From Spirochaetota bacterium (lineage in GTDB: Bacteria > Spirochaetota > UBA4802 > JAGODF01): DNA of 39,882 bases. Below, piece after piece: positions 1 to 8,395 of the stretch. The position numbers and the translations under genes were made by a program. The notes beneath the pieces were generated by a model, which saw nothing but the letters and a program-made list of their open reading frames with translations, made no database searches and was not told the DNA's origin. The first letter of the stretch is position 1, and every line of letters starts with the position of its first letter. The stretch is from positions 1 through 39,882 of the forward strand of contig JARKUF010000047.1 of NCBI GenBank assembly GCA_029974015.1, given 5' to 3'.

Positions 1-47
1 TCCGCCCGCCGAAGGCGGGCGGAAAAACCTGATTATTAGAGATTGCC
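1..47. repeat. Dispersed palindromic element, copy R1 (cut by window edge)
   Basis: Right part of the dispersed element described at 34056-34176. A 9-bp perfect GC stem (2-10 with 14-22, loop GAA) is followed by the A/T tail that ends in GAGATTGCC at 39-47. It sits 19 bp beyond the ytfJ-like stop codon, so it may act as a terminator for that gene. The left half lies outside the window. Confidence 0.8.
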
Positions 48-66
48 TTAAAGCTTTTCCTTTTGC

Positions 67-606
67 CTATTTAAGCTTCTCTATCTCCGACTCGACGATC
101 TTGATGACCGCGTCAACCTGTGCGCGTCCCTGGGCGACGCTGGAAATCTTTTTAAAATATCTGACGACCTTGTCCTTGCCAATGACTATGACGACTCCTA
201 TGTCGTTGCAGTCGCCGAGGCTCCAGGCGTTACGGAGCAGATGGTTGGGGTCAGTGAGAATCTTGGTTGCGAACTTGCTCTCCTTGCGACGCACAATCCC
301 CCGGATCACGAAATCCGGAATGCCGCCAGAATCCGCCATGTTGGCAACCCCCTGACCCCGGTATTTCGATTCTGGGTAGTTCTTGTTCTTGAGGGCCGTG
401 GCAATCGGGTCGGTGAAATCCGCAGCGGTGCTGTCATTGTAAAACATCGTCACCACCTTGGAGCCGATGTCCGGGATCCACACGGGCTGATTGTTCGAAT
501 CCCGCAATTGCACATTGCTTACCGTGGAACCCACGCCGATTGCGAAGGCGGCGACGGCGATTGAAAGCACCGCAATGACCGCCAGGGACTTTGTGATTTT
601 TTTCAT
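67..606 (-). CDS. YtfJ-like exported thioredoxin-fold protein
   Basis: The 179-residue product starts with a clear Sec signal peptide (MKK, then a hydrophobic run ending AAFA near residue 22) and should be periplasmic. The mature part resembles the E. coli YtfJ family: a central segment with LTDPNHLLRNAW followed by VVIVIGKDKVVRYFKK and a final amphipathic helix matches the YtfJ pattern of 'D..G..R.AW' then 'VVVLDKDG.V'. YtfJ proteins have a thioredoxin-like fold but unknown function, and no CxxC redox motif is present; the only Cys of the mature protein lies in GDCND. A good GGAGG ribosome site (617-621) precedes the ATG. It is the last gene of the sppA-Yip1 group, separated by a 90-bp gap with two hairpins. 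Confidence 0.6.
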   Translation of the reverse strand: MKKITKSLAVIAVLSIAVAAFAIGVGSTVSNVQLRDSNNQPVWIPDIGSKVVTMFYNDSTAADFTDPIATALKNKNYPESKYRGQGVANMADSGGIPDFVIRGIVRRKESKFATKILTDPNHLLRNAWSLGDCNDIGVVIVIGKDKVVRYFKKISSVAQGRAQVDAVIKIVESEIEKLK

Positions 607-641
607 ACCTGCTTTTATCCTCCTTTGTTTTTTAATGGTTA

Positions 642-682
642 GGGGGAAACGGCCCCCGTCACGTCACCGGGCTTATGCCCGG
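642..682 (-). promoter_or_regulatory. Two hairpins between the Yip1-type and YtfJ-like genes
   Basis: Two small perfect stems lie in the 90-bp gap: GGGGG/CCCCC (642-646 with 653-657) and CCGGGC/GCCCGG (667-672 with 677-682). On the minus strand they follow the upstream stop and precede the next ribosome site. They could end or attenuate transcription, or protect an mRNA end. No T-run follows, so a classical terminator is not supported. Confidence 0.35.
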
Positions 683-696
683 GCTGCAGCCGAACA

Positions 697-1314
697 TCAG
701 ATGGACGCAAAGTAACCGAACACGCTTGCCAGCGCCAGAAGAGACGCGAGAAACCCCGTCAGCGTGATAAATGCATAGGGAAAAATGAACATGAGGGACG
801 CCTTCGAAAAAGGGACCGAATGCGTTTCAGAAATCCCCGTGATGACGATCAGCGCCGACCAGACGAAAAGTGCGATGGAAAAAAGAACGTAGAAGAAGGG
901 CGGCGCAAACGATATGACTTTGAAAACATAAGCCAGGGGCAGAAGGAACATCTGGGGAAAAAGCGAATACAGAATAAGGACAATCATTGTGCGCACGGCC
1001 CCGGGATATCCCATGAACTGGCACAGCATGTCTATGAGCCCCGCCGTTACCAGAACCTTCACAAAGGCAATTATGGAAAGGAGGAGGAATCCGTAGGTAA
1101 TCTTGTAGTAAAAAAACCGCGTATTTACCGCCAGGAGCGAGGCGGCAAGGATGTCGGAAAAGACGGCACAGAGGGCGATGGCGATTCCTCCGCCCAGGGG
1201 TTTGGACGCAGCGTCGGCGATCTTCCCTGACAGGCGCCGCGGTTCCACGAGGGCGAAAAAGAGATAATCTGCCCACTTCAGGGACTTGAGGTAATCGAGT
1301 TTCAGGGACTTCAT
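697..1314 (-). CDS. Yip1-domain integral membrane protein
   Basis: This 205-residue protein has five or so hydrophobic segments (about 43-64, 70-96, 106-130, 137-160, 172-200). The start LEPRRL-like segment (ALVEPRRLSGKIAD) and the core GAVRTMIVLILYSLFPQM resemble bacterial Yip1-family proteins, where a short cytoplasmic head with 'P..F' precedes a TM bundle containing a 'R....YS..P' motif. Function in bacteria is not established. The start codon overlaps the sppA stop by 4 bp (ATGA, 1311-1314), so the two are translationally coupled and probably made together at the inner membrane. Confidence 0.6.
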   Translation of the reverse strand: MKSLKLDYLKSLKWADYLFFALVEPRRLSGKIADAASKPLGGGIAIALCAVFSDILAASLLAVNTRFFYYKITYGFLLLSIIAFVKVLVTAGLIDMLCQFMGYPGAVRTMIVLILYSLFPQMFLLPLAYVFKVISFAPPFFYVLFSIALFVWSALIVITGISETHSVPFSKASLMFIFPYAFITLTGFLASLLALASVFGYFASI

Positions 1315-2267
1315 GGACGGTACCTGTATTCGATCATGGCCGCGCCTGTGTCGATATTCGTCAGCCCATCAATCCGGGGGGGCCTGAAAAGCGCCCCTCC
1401 CAGGGCGGTAATGAACTGGCCCAGGGGGCTCTGGATGTCATCGAAGACCGGGGAATTATCTGGAAGGTCAGCGAGCTTCCTCGCCCTTTCCAGGGCTGTA
1501 TCGAAGGAGCCGGTTTCGTTTACCAGCTTCGCCTCCACGGCCTGGGCGCCGCCCATCACCCTGCCGTCGGCATGGGGCCGAATGTCATCGATAGGGATGT
1601 TCCTTCCCAGGGAAATGTCGCGGAGGAACTGGTTGTACGACGAATCGATCATCGTCTGAATGAGGTTCCTTTCCTCCTCGGAGAGGGAGCGGTAGGCCGC
1701 CAGGATATCCTTGTAGGCCCCGCTTTTTATCACGTTCATTTTAATGCCGAGCTTCTCGAAAAGCCCCTGGAGATTGGGCGATACGGCAATGACGCCGATG
1801 GACCCGGTAATGGTCCCGGGGTTGGCGACAATATGGTCGCAGGCCGCGGCGATGTAGTATCCTCCCGAAGCGGCAACGTCGCCCAGGGAAGCCACGAGCT
1901 TGATGTTCCTGCGGCGGAGTAACATGAGTTTCTGGAATATCTCCTGAGTGGCCGCTACTGTCCCGCCGGGGGAGTTGATCCTCACCACAACGGCCTTTAC
2001 GCGGCTGTCATTGCCCAGGTCGTCAAGGCGCTTGAGGACCGTTTCAGCGACGGACCCCGGCATAAGGCCCCCTCCAGAGGTTCCGGCCATTGTAATAGGC
2101 CCGGTTATCCTCACAACGCCGACGCCGGGACCGAGGCCCGGCGCCGATAGGCGGTAATGTTCGCTCCCCCCTCCCTGAAGGGTGAGGCTTATCTCGAAAA
2201 CAGCCAACATGGCTGAAAGCCCCAGGAGGGCGAGAATGGCGACAAGAATCTTCCTGTTTTTATCCAT
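1311..2267 (-). CDS. sppA: Signal peptide peptidase SppA (short type)
   Basis: At 318 residues this is the short, single-domain SppA seen in Bacillus and many other bacteria, not the duplicated E. coli form. It is a membrane-anchored serine protease that clears cleaved signal peptides. One TM helix covers residues 7-26. The active site is a Ser-Lys dyad: Ser134 in the ASGGYYIA motif and Lys186 in SGAYKD. The 52-residue spacing equals that of B. subtilis SppA (Ser147/Lys199). Other family marks are RINSPGG at 96-102 and GTITGSIGVI at 151-160. No clear Shine-Dalgarno site precedes the ATG at 2267. It heads the minus-strand group with the Yip1-type gene. Confidence 0.93.
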   Translation of the reverse strand: MDKNRKILVAILALLGLSAMLAVFEISLTLQGGGSEHYRLSAPGLGPGVGVVRITGPITMAGTSGGGLMPGSVAETVLKRLDDLGNDSRVKAVVVRINSPGGTVAATQEIFQKLMLLRRRNIKLVASLGDVAASGGYYIAAACDHIVANPGTITGSIGVIAVSPNLQGLFEKLGIKMNVIKSGAYKDILAAYRSLSEEERNLIQTMIDSSYNQFLRDISLGRNIPIDDIRPHADGRVMGGAQAVEAKLVNETGSFDTALERARKLADLPDNSPVFDDIQSPLGQFITALGGALFRPPRIDGLTNIDTGAAMIEYRYRP

Positions 2268-2400
2268 CTGTTTTAGCTATCTGTCTTTTTTATTCTTATT
2301 TACTCTTGTTTATTCTTACTTCGCTATATATCTGTTTTTTTACTTGCTTTCATAGTCCACAGTCGATTTCATCTCAGGACCACATTTTATTCCCGATGAA

Positions 2401-2429
2401 ATAATCCTTTATTGTCCTGAGATTGTCAA
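2401..2429 (-). promoter_or_regulatory. Candidate sigma-70 promoter for sppA
   Basis: On the minus strand a consensus TTGACA (2429-2424) is followed after exactly 17 bp by GATTAT (2406-2401). That leaves a leader of about 130 nt, very rich in A/T and with repeated TTTATTCTTA-like words on the plus strand. It is divergent from the glpA promoter 40 bp away. Confidence 0.5.
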
Positions 2430-2466
2430 CTCAATATATGGTTCCCGGTTCTTTCTTTTTTTATAT

Positions 2467-2495
2467 TTGACATCGAAACGGGTGTATACTTATTA
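2467..2495 (+). promoter_or_regulatory. Candidate sigma-70 promoter for glpABC
   Basis: TTGACA at 2467-2472 is followed after 17 bp by TTATTA at 2490-2495 (TATTAC one base on is an alternative). The predicted start near 2502 gives a leader of about 120 nt before glpA. Together with the divergent sppA promoter it fills the gene-free stretch 2268-2623; I see no other recognisable element there. Confidence 0.5.
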
Positions 2496-2623
2496 CAGGC
2501 AGCCTCTCATTATCTGGTTTAACTGCCAGGCAAGAAAACGCAATTTTTGTGGCAGGCTTAATTTTTTTTGAGGCTCCCTTAATAATATTCCATGCAGGCT
2601 ACTTTTATTTGGTCAACTATTTA

Positions 2624-4255
2624 ATGAAAACAATTGAGACAGGAGCAATAATCATCGGAGGAGGCGCCACGGGATGCGGCACGTTCCGGGACCTCACGCT
2701 CCGGGGCGTAGAGACGGTGCTGATAGAGCAGAGCGACATCTCCTCCGGGACCACGGGGAGAAATCACGGCCTGCTCCACTCCGGGGCCCGCTATGCCGTG
2801 AACGACCTTGAGTCGGCGAAGGAGTGCATTGCCGAGAACAGGGTTCTAAAAATAATCGCCCGCCACTGTGTGGAGGATACAGGGGGCCTCTTCATAACGC
2901 TCCCCGAGGACGATCCGGATTACCACAACCGCCTGATAGAGCACTGTAAATACGCAGGCATTCCATGCGAGGAAATTAAGACGAGGGAGGCCTTGAAGCT
3001 GGAGCCGAACCTCAACCCGAACATCCTCGCCGCCCTCCGGGTACCCGACGGCACCATCGACCCATTCCGCCTCTGCTCCGCCAATATACTGGACGCCACC
3101 GAACGGGGAGCGAAGGTCCTCACCCACACCGCCGTGGAGTCGATGATAATCGACGGCGGCGCGGTCCGCGGGGTCCGATGCCGCGACGCCGCCTCGGGGG
3201 AACAAATCGAAGTGCGCGGCGAGGTCGTCATCAACGCCTCCGGGGTCTGGGGACAGCGCCTCTGTTCCATGGCGGGCATTGAACTTTTAATGTTCCCCTC
3301 CAAGGGCTCAATGGTCATCATCGACTACCGCATAAACAATGTAGTGGTAAACCGGTGCCGCGTACCATCCGACGGCGACATCATCGTCCCCGGAGATACG
3401 GTCTCCATTATCGGCACTACATCGAGAAAGATAGACTACTCCGATATCGAGCGCCTCGAAGTGGATGACGACGAAATCGATGTTCTCATTTCCGACGGCG
3501 AGAAGCTGATTCCGAACGTATCAAAGGCCCGGATACTGCGGGCCTACTGCGGCGTGCGGCCACTCGTGGCGGTATCCGGCAATGTGGACGGACGGGAAAT
3601 CAGCCGCGGCATCGTCCTGGTGGACCATGAAACCCGTGACGGAGTGGGAGGCTTCATCACCATCGCCGGGGGAAAGCTCATGACCTACCGCCTCATGGCG
3701 GAATGGACGGCCGACCTCGCGGCAAAGAAACTGGGAGTGAAGAAAAAGTGCTCCACCGCCTCCACGGCGCTTCCAGGATCTGAAACCCGTCCGAGGAAAC
3801 CGAAAATCAGGCGGTTTACCGGCATCGCGAAATCGGTGGTCGGATCAACCTTTTATCGCCACGGAAGCCGCGTGAGCTCCATCCTTGAGCGGAAAAAGAA
3901 AAATTACGGACTCGTATGCGAATGCGAAATGGTGACGGCCGGAGAGGTGTACTACGCCCTGCGAAAGCTCAATGTTAAGAACATCGTGGACCTCAGGAGG
4001 CGCACCCGCATAGGCATGGGCCCCTGCCAGGGTGAACTCTGTTCATACCGCGCCGCCGGGCTCTTTGCGGAGTTCGGCGCCGCGACCCCGCAAAAGGCCA
4101 ACAGGCTCCTCATCGACTTCCTGGAGGAACGATGGAAGGGCATCAAACCAATACTCTGGGGCGACGGCCTCAGGGAGATGGAGTTCACCTACTGGATATA
4201 CCAGGGGCTCTTCGGACTGGGCGATATCGCCGATGACGGGGAGGATGAAAAGTGA
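2624..4255 (+). CDS. glpA: Anaerobic glycerol-3-phosphate dehydrogenase subunit A
   Basis: GlpA is the FAD-bearing catalytic subunit that oxidises sn-glycerol 3-phosphate to dihydroxyacetone phosphate at the membrane in anaerobic respiration. With the ATG at 2624 the product is 543 residues, very close to E. coli GlpA (542). An upstream in-frame start (2549) would add 25 residues before the dinucleotide-binding fold and is less likely. The Rossmann motif IIGGGATGCG lies near residues 9-18. The DAO domain runs to about 400. The C-terminal BFD-like [2Fe-2S] domain shows CECE followed by a GPCQGELC motif, as in GlpA. It is the first gene of glpABC and overlaps glpB by 4 bp. No glpK or glpF is visible nearby. 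Confidence 0.95.
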   Translation: MKTIETGAIIIGGGATGCGTFRDLTLRGVETVLIEQSDISSGTTGRNHGLLHSGARYAVNDLESAKECIAENRVLKIIARHCVEDTGGLFITLPEDDPDYHNRLIEHCKYAGIPCEEIKTREALKLEPNLNPNILAALRVPDGTIDPFRLCSANILDATERGAKVLTHTAVESMIIDGGAVRGVRCRDAASGEQIEVRGEVVINASGVWGQRLCSMAGIELLMFPSKGSMVIIDYRINNVVVNRCRVPSDGDIIVPGDTVSIIGTTSRKIDYSDIERLEVDDDEIDVLISDGEKLIPNVSKARILRAYCGVRPLVAVSGNVDGREISRGIVLVDHETRDGVGGFITIAGGKLMTYRLMAEWTADLAAKKLGVKKKCSTASTALPGSETRPRKPKIRRFTGIAKSVVGSTFYRHGSRVSSILERKKKNYGLVCECEMVTAGEVYYALRKLNVKNIVDLRRRTRIGMGPCQGELCSYRAAGLFAEFGAATPQKANRLLIDFLEERWKGIKPILWGDGLREMEFTYWIYQGLFGLGDIADDGEDEK

Positions 4256-5547
4256 ACTACGACTGCATGGTCATCGGCGGGGGCCTGGCGGCCCTCACCT
4301 GCGCCATCAAATGCGCGTCCGAGGGGCTCCGCACGGGGATCATTTCCTACGGCATGAGCGCCCTTCATTTTTCCTCCGGTTCCTTGGACCTGTACGGCTA
4401 CAACCCCGACCGGAAAATCGTCTCCCGGCCCTACGAGGGAATAGAAGAACTCGTTAAACTCAACACGCGCCATCCCTATGCCCTCTGCGGCAATGACATC
4501 ATCCGAGAGGCAATGGAATTTTTCCGGGGGGCCGTAGCAAAAGGGGGCCTCGAGCTTTACCACAATGACGGTTCCAACCATTTCCACGTGTCCACCATGG
4601 GGACAGTCAAACCCACATACTTCTCACAGCCCAGCGTCTTCAATGAGACGGCGAAAGAGGCATTTGAAAAACGCCCCAAAATAGCCCTCCTCGCCTTCAC
4701 GGGCTACCGCGATTTCTACCCGGAACTTGCGGCGGTGAACCTCCGGAAAAGCACCCTCTTTCGCAATTTAGAGGTCATCACAGGGGAAGTGACTCTTCCC
4801 ATCAGGACATCGAAAAACCCCCACGAATTCCGGTCCATAGATATAGCAAGGATTTTTGACTCGGAGCGCTACCTGAAAAACATCGCCGCCCAGATAATGA
4901 ACGCATCACAGGGGGCCGACTTCGCGGGCCTCCCGGCATTTATCGGCATCAACAATTACCAGAAAATACATCAGCGGCTCCAGGAGCTGGCGGGCATCCT
5001 CATCTACGAGGTCCCCACCCTTCCGCCGTCGATTCTCGGCATGCGGGTCGACAATGCCCTGAAATCGCGCTTCGCCGCCCTGGGAGGGGAGTTCGTCGCT
5101 GGCGACAGGGTCGTTGGGGGAGAAATCGCGGAGGGCGTTCTAAACCACGTCCATACGGAAAACCACGGGACCACGCGTATACGGGCAAAGTACTTCGTTC
5201 TCGCTACGGGAAGCTTCTTCAGCGGTGGCCTCGTGAGCGGGTTCAACGATATCCGGGAGCCGGTGTTCAACCTGAAGCTTTTTAGGGACAACGAGCGAAA
5301 CCGCTGGTATTCCCCGCGCTTTCTCGACACAAAAGGACACCCTTTCTTACAATACGGCGTGGAAACAGACGATAACTTAAACCCGATAACGGAAAACGGG
5401 GAGACCGTGAAAAACCTCTTCTGCGCCGGGGCGCTTCTCGCCCGCTACAATCCCGTGGCCGAAGGATGCGGCGGCGGCGTCGCGGTCTCCACGGGATACG
5501 CAGCGGCGAAAAAGATCATCCGGAACCTCAGGGGCGGCGCGGCATGA
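4252..5547 (+). CDS. glpB: Anaerobic glycerol-3-phosphate dehydrogenase subunit B
   Basis: GlpB is the FMN-linked flavoprotein partner of GlpA. The product is 431 residues (E. coli GlpB is 419). It starts with GTG at 4252, four bases inside the glpA stop, so the two are translationally coupled. The N-terminus carries a dinucleotide-binding motif (VIGGGLAALTCAIK), then the typical SGSLDLYGY segment near residue 45. Near the C-terminus FCAGALLARYNP, then EGCGGGVAVSTGYAAA, gives the second flavin-binding part. All family landmarks are in order with no break. It overlaps glpC by 4 bp (ATGA). Confidence 0.94.
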   Translation: MNYDCMVIGGGLAALTCAIKCASEGLRTGIISYGMSALHFSSGSLDLYGYNPDRKIVSRPYEGIEELVKLNTRHPYALCGNDIIREAMEFFRGAVAKGGLELYHNDGSNHFHVSTMGTVKPTYFSQPSVFNETAKEAFEKRPKIALLAFTGYRDFYPELAAVNLRKSTLFRNLEVITGEVTLPIRTSKNPHEFRSIDIARIFDSERYLKNIAAQIMNASQGADFAGLPAFIGINNYQKIHQRLQELAGILIYEVPTLPPSILGMRVDNALKSRFAALGGEFVAGDRVVGGEIAEGVLNHVHTENHGTTRIRAKYFVLATGSFFSGGLVSGFNDIREPVFNLKLFRDNERNRWYSPRFLDTKGHPFLQYGVETDDNLNPITENGETVKNLFCAGALLARYNPVAEGCGGGVAVSTGYAAAKKIIRNLRGGAA

Positions 5548-6743
5548 TACATCTCGACAATATTAGCTTTGACCAATGCATCAAATGCACGGTCTGCACC
5601 ATATACTGCCCCGTGGCAAGGGCCACGCACCTCTTTCCGGGGCCCAAGCAGTCGGGCCCCGACGCGGAGCGCCTGCGAATTAAAAACCCCGACCTGGTGG
5701 ACGAATCGCTGAAATACTGCTCCAACTGCAAACGCTGTGAAATCGCCTGCCCCTCCGGCGTGAAGATAGCCGATATCATCCAGCAATCAAAATGGCGCTA
5801 CCTAAAAAAGAAATTCCGTCTCCGGGACTACTTCATGAGCCACACGGACCTCGTGGGGACCATGGCCACCTCTATGAGCTTCCTGGTGAATTTTTTCATG
5901 GGCCTTGCCATCACCCGTTTGTTCATGGAACTGGTCCTAAAAATACCTATGCGAAGAGTGTTTCCCAAATACAATTCCACGACTTTCCGCCGCTGGTTCC
6001 GCACAATCAGGAAATCCCAGGAGGCGTACGCGCAAAAGGCGGTCTTTTTTCACGGCTGCTATGTGAACTACAACAATCTGGACCTTGGGAAAGACGTGGT
6101 GCGGGTCCTAAATGCCATGAACATCGGAGTTGAGGTCCCCAGGGAGAAATGCTGCGGGGTGCCCCTCATCGCAAACGGCTTCTTAAAAAAAGCGAAAAAA
6201 AACGCACGCTATAACATAGCTTCGCTGGAAGAGCGGACGGGGGACGGAAGGGCCGTGATTTCGGCTTCTTCAAGCTGTTCCTTCGCCCTGAAATACGAGT
6301 ACTCCAACCTTCTTGCTCTCGACAATTCCAGGATATTCAACCAGGTGGAATACATCACCAAATATCTGTACAGCCGAATCCAGGAGGGGGGCCTCCCAAC
6401 GATGAAGCCCGTCCATCTCCGGGCGGCCTATCACTCTCCGTGCCACCTGGAGCGGATGGGGGGCGTAATTTACACAATCGACCTGCTGAAAAGGGTCCCC
6501 GGCCTCGACCTGGTGATACTGCATTCAGAGTGCTGCGGAATTGCCGGAACATACGGGTTCAAGAAGGAATACTATGATATCTCCCAGAGCATCGGGGGAC
6601 TGCTTTTCAAGGCCATAGAAGCGGCGGAGCCCGAGGTGGTCATCACCGACTGTGAAACATGCAAGATGCAGATCGAAATGAACACCGGCTACGAAGTCCT
6701 CCACCCGGTCCAGGTGCTCGCCCGGGCCTTCCGCGAAGAATAG
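5544..6743 (+). CDS. glpC: Anaerobic glycerol-3-phosphate dehydrogenase subunit C (Fe-S)
   Basis: GlpC anchors the GlpAB dimer and passes electrons to the quinone pool. I take the ATG at 5544, which overlaps the glpB stop (ATGA) and puts the first iron-sulfur motif about ten residues from the start; the product is 399 residues against 396 in E. coli. It has two ferredoxin-type motifs, CIKCTVCTIYCP and CSNCKRCEIACP, and then two CCG (heterodisulfide-reductase-type) domains, seen as KCCGVPL and ECCGIAGTYGF, each preceded by its own upstream Cys. The stop lies one base from the stop of the convergent aroC homologue, so no terminator separates them. Confidence 0.94.
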   Translation: MIHLDNISFDQCIKCTVCTIYCPVARATHLFPGPKQSGPDAERLRIKNPDLVDESLKYCSNCKRCEIACPSGVKIADIIQQSKWRYLKKKFRLRDYFMSHTDLVGTMATSMSFLVNFFMGLAITRLFMELVLKIPMRRVFPKYNSTTFRRWFRTIRKSQEAYAQKAVFFHGCYVNYNNLDLGKDVVRVLNAMNIGVEVPREKCCGVPLIANGFLKKAKKNARYNIASLEERTGDGRAVISASSSCSFALKYEYSNLLALDNSRIFNQVEYITKYLYSRIQEGGLPTMKPVHLRAAYHSPCHLERMGGVIYTIDLLKRVPGLDLVILHSECCGIAGTYGFKKEYYDISQSIGGLLFKAIEAAEPEVVITDCETCKMQIEMNTGYEVLHPVQVLARAFREE

Positions 6744-6744
6744 C

Positions 6745-8076
6745 CTACTCCGCCATACCCCTGCAGAGGTCCTGGTACGCGAAATGCATCATCAGGTGGT
6801 CCAATAGAATCATCGCCATGAAGGCCTCTGCGACTGGCCACACCCTCGACACGATGGTGGGATCGCGGCGGGTCACCGCTGCGAGCTCGGCGTCCTCGAG
6901 GGACACCTTGTCCACGGTCTTCTGCGGCTTTGCGATGGTGGGGGTTGGTTTTACGGCCAGCCGCACCACGATGTCCTGCCCCGTGGCGACACCTCCGGTG
7001 ATGCCGCCAGCATTGTTATTGCTGAAGGCGACTTTCCCGTCCTTCATGGACATCTGGTCGTTGTTTACGCTCCCCGTCATGTCCTTCACCCGCATTCCGG
7101 CACCAATTTCCACGGCCTTCACGGTGCCGATGGACATCATCCTCCCCATCTCGCCGTCGAGCTTCAGAAACACAGGTTCCCCGAGGCCCGCCGGGACCCC
7201 CGTGGCGACCACTTCCACAAGGCCGCCGCTTGAATCGCCGGAATCCCGGATTTCGATTATTTTCTCGTACATCGCCCGGGCAGCTTCAAGATGAGGGCAG
7301 TTCAGGACGGGGTGAAGCCCCTTCTCCGCCAGGGCGTCGATATCTTTCTGCGTAAGCATGGGCCGCTTGATGTCGGGCACCATCTTCTCGATTTCCGCAA
7401 GGACCGCCATCTTTTCCAGAAAACGCATGCCGGGCCTGATGCGCCCTTCCTTGAAGACTATGTTGTAGACTGGATCGTTCTCAGCGCGGAACTTCTTGAA
7501 CTCGGTGACGCGGGAGAGGATTGCTTCGAAATCCATGTCCGGCATGGCGACGCCGGCAGCCTCCTTTACGTAAGAGAACACGTTTATGCCGAATTTCGCG
7601 AGGACGCGCTTCGCGACATACCCGGCCGCCACGATAGTGGAGGTGTATCGGCCGCTGAAGATGCCGGCCCCTATGGAGTCGTCCCAGGAACCGTACTTCT
7701 GGTACGACGCGAAGGAGGCATGGCCGGGGCGCGGCGTCCTGTTGGTTACGCGGTACTGTTCAATGTGCTCGAAATGCCGGTCCAGGTTGGGGATGAGGAC
7801 CACGAGCGGTGTGCCGTTGGTGTATCCTTCGTTTTGAAAACCGGTCATGGTGTCAGCGGCGTTCACGCCATTGTAAATTACGGGTATGTCGGGCTCGCGG
7901 CGCGGAGAGGAAAGCTCGCCCTGGCCGGGCTTCCGCTGGAGAAGTTCGGCGTAGATCTCGCGTTCTTCCAGGTACATCCCCGTGGGGACTCCCTGGATAT
8001 GGGTGGTAAGCCCCTCCTGATATGAACCTCCGGCCACAGTGACCTGGAACAATTTACCATACGTACACCCGAGCAT
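6745..8076 (-). CDS. Divergent chorismate synthase homologue (AroC family)
   Basis: The fold is clearly AroC: MLGCTYGKLFQVT at the start, RREPD, PRPGHA, GDSSGG followed by EVVATGVPAGLGEPVF, SNNAGGITGG, and PVAEAFMAMILLDHLL near the end. Chorismate synthase turns EPSP into chorismate using reduced FMN. The product is 443 residues, against about 350-390 for usual AroC, with an insert of about ten residues before GTPL and more around 170-230. Several active-site positions differ: the N-terminal ESHG is GSYQ, so the invariant His is Tyr19; RPGHAD is RPGHAS; the Arg of GGGRSS is Ile; ARETA is GRYTS; GRHDP is TRRDP. It may be a paralogue with another activity. No other shikimate gene is nearby. It converges with glpC. 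Confidence 0.8.
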   Translation of the reverse strand: MLGCTYGKLFQVTVAGGSYQEGLTTHIQGVPTGMYLEEREIYAELLQRKPGQGELSSPRREPDIPVIYNGVNAADTMTGFQNEGYTNGTPLVVLIPNLDRHFEHIEQYRVTNRTPRPGHASFASYQKYGSWDDSIGAGIFSGRYTSTIVAAGYVAKRVLAKFGINVFSYVKEAAGVAMPDMDFEAILSRVTEFKKFRAENDPVYNIVFKEGRIRPGMRFLEKMAVLAEIEKMVPDIKRPMLTQKDIDALAEKGLHPVLNCPHLEAARAMYEKIIEIRDSGDSSGGLVEVVATGVPAGLGEPVFLKLDGEMGRMMSIGTVKAVEIGAGMRVKDMTGSVNNDQMSMKDGKVAFSNNNAGGITGGVATGQDIVVRLAVKPTPTIAKPQKTVDKVSLEDAELAAVTRRDPTIVSRVWPVAEAFMAMILLDHLMMHFAYQDLCRGMAE

Positions 8077-8118
8077 GTCGCCCTCCCGAAAATCTTTTTT
8101 GCGGAACGTAGTTTATAT

Positions 8119-8233
8119 GGGAATCTCGAAAAAATAATTTTAGATTACCATAATTTGTCTACCGGCAAAACCAGCATTTGTGTTTTTCAGCCCGCCTTCG
8201 GCAGGCGGGAAAACACAAATTTTAAAGGATGCC
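8119..8233. repeat. Dispersed palindromic element, copy R2
   Basis: A full-length but diverged copy, upstream of the aroC homologue. The left hairpin pairs GGGAATCT (8119-8126) with AGATTACC (8142-8149). The right hairpin is long: ATTTGTGTTTT (8176-8186) pairs with AAAACACAAAT (8210-8220) around a GC core. The right end reads GGATGCC. Together with R3 it accounts for most of the gene-free stretch 8077-8395; between them (8234-8330) I see nothing recognisable. Confidence 0.75.
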
Positions 8234-8330
8234 CCGCATAATAAAAAAACGAGATACGCGCGATGCAGCCGCGTAAATCGCAACATTTTACGAGTCTCTT
8301 AATTTGATCAATTATTTTTTCTACGTAAAC

Positions 8331-8393
8331 TCAGGACTCAGGTTTTCCCGTCCGCCTCCGGCAGGCGGAAAAACCTGATTATTAGAGATTGCC
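8331..8393. repeat. Dispersed palindromic element, copy R3 (right part)
   Basis: The TCAGGACTCAGG motif leads into the GC hairpin CAGGTTTT...AAAACCTG and the tail ATTATTAGAGATTGCC, ending two bases from the stop codon of the minus-strand tetR gene. The left A/T hairpin is too degenerate to be sure of. The position right behind a gene suits a terminator role. Confidence 0.75.
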
Positions 8394-8395
8394 AC

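Noticed and set aside
485..520. tRNA-like TTCGAATCCCGC word
   Set aside because: It is inside the YtfJ-like coding sequence and no acceptor or anticodon stem surrounds it.
827..1276. Long open frame (149 residues) inside the Yip1-type gene, same strand, other frame
   Set aside because: Arg/Pro/Gly-rich composition typical of an out-of-frame reading; the membrane protein in the other frame has proper hydrophobic helices.
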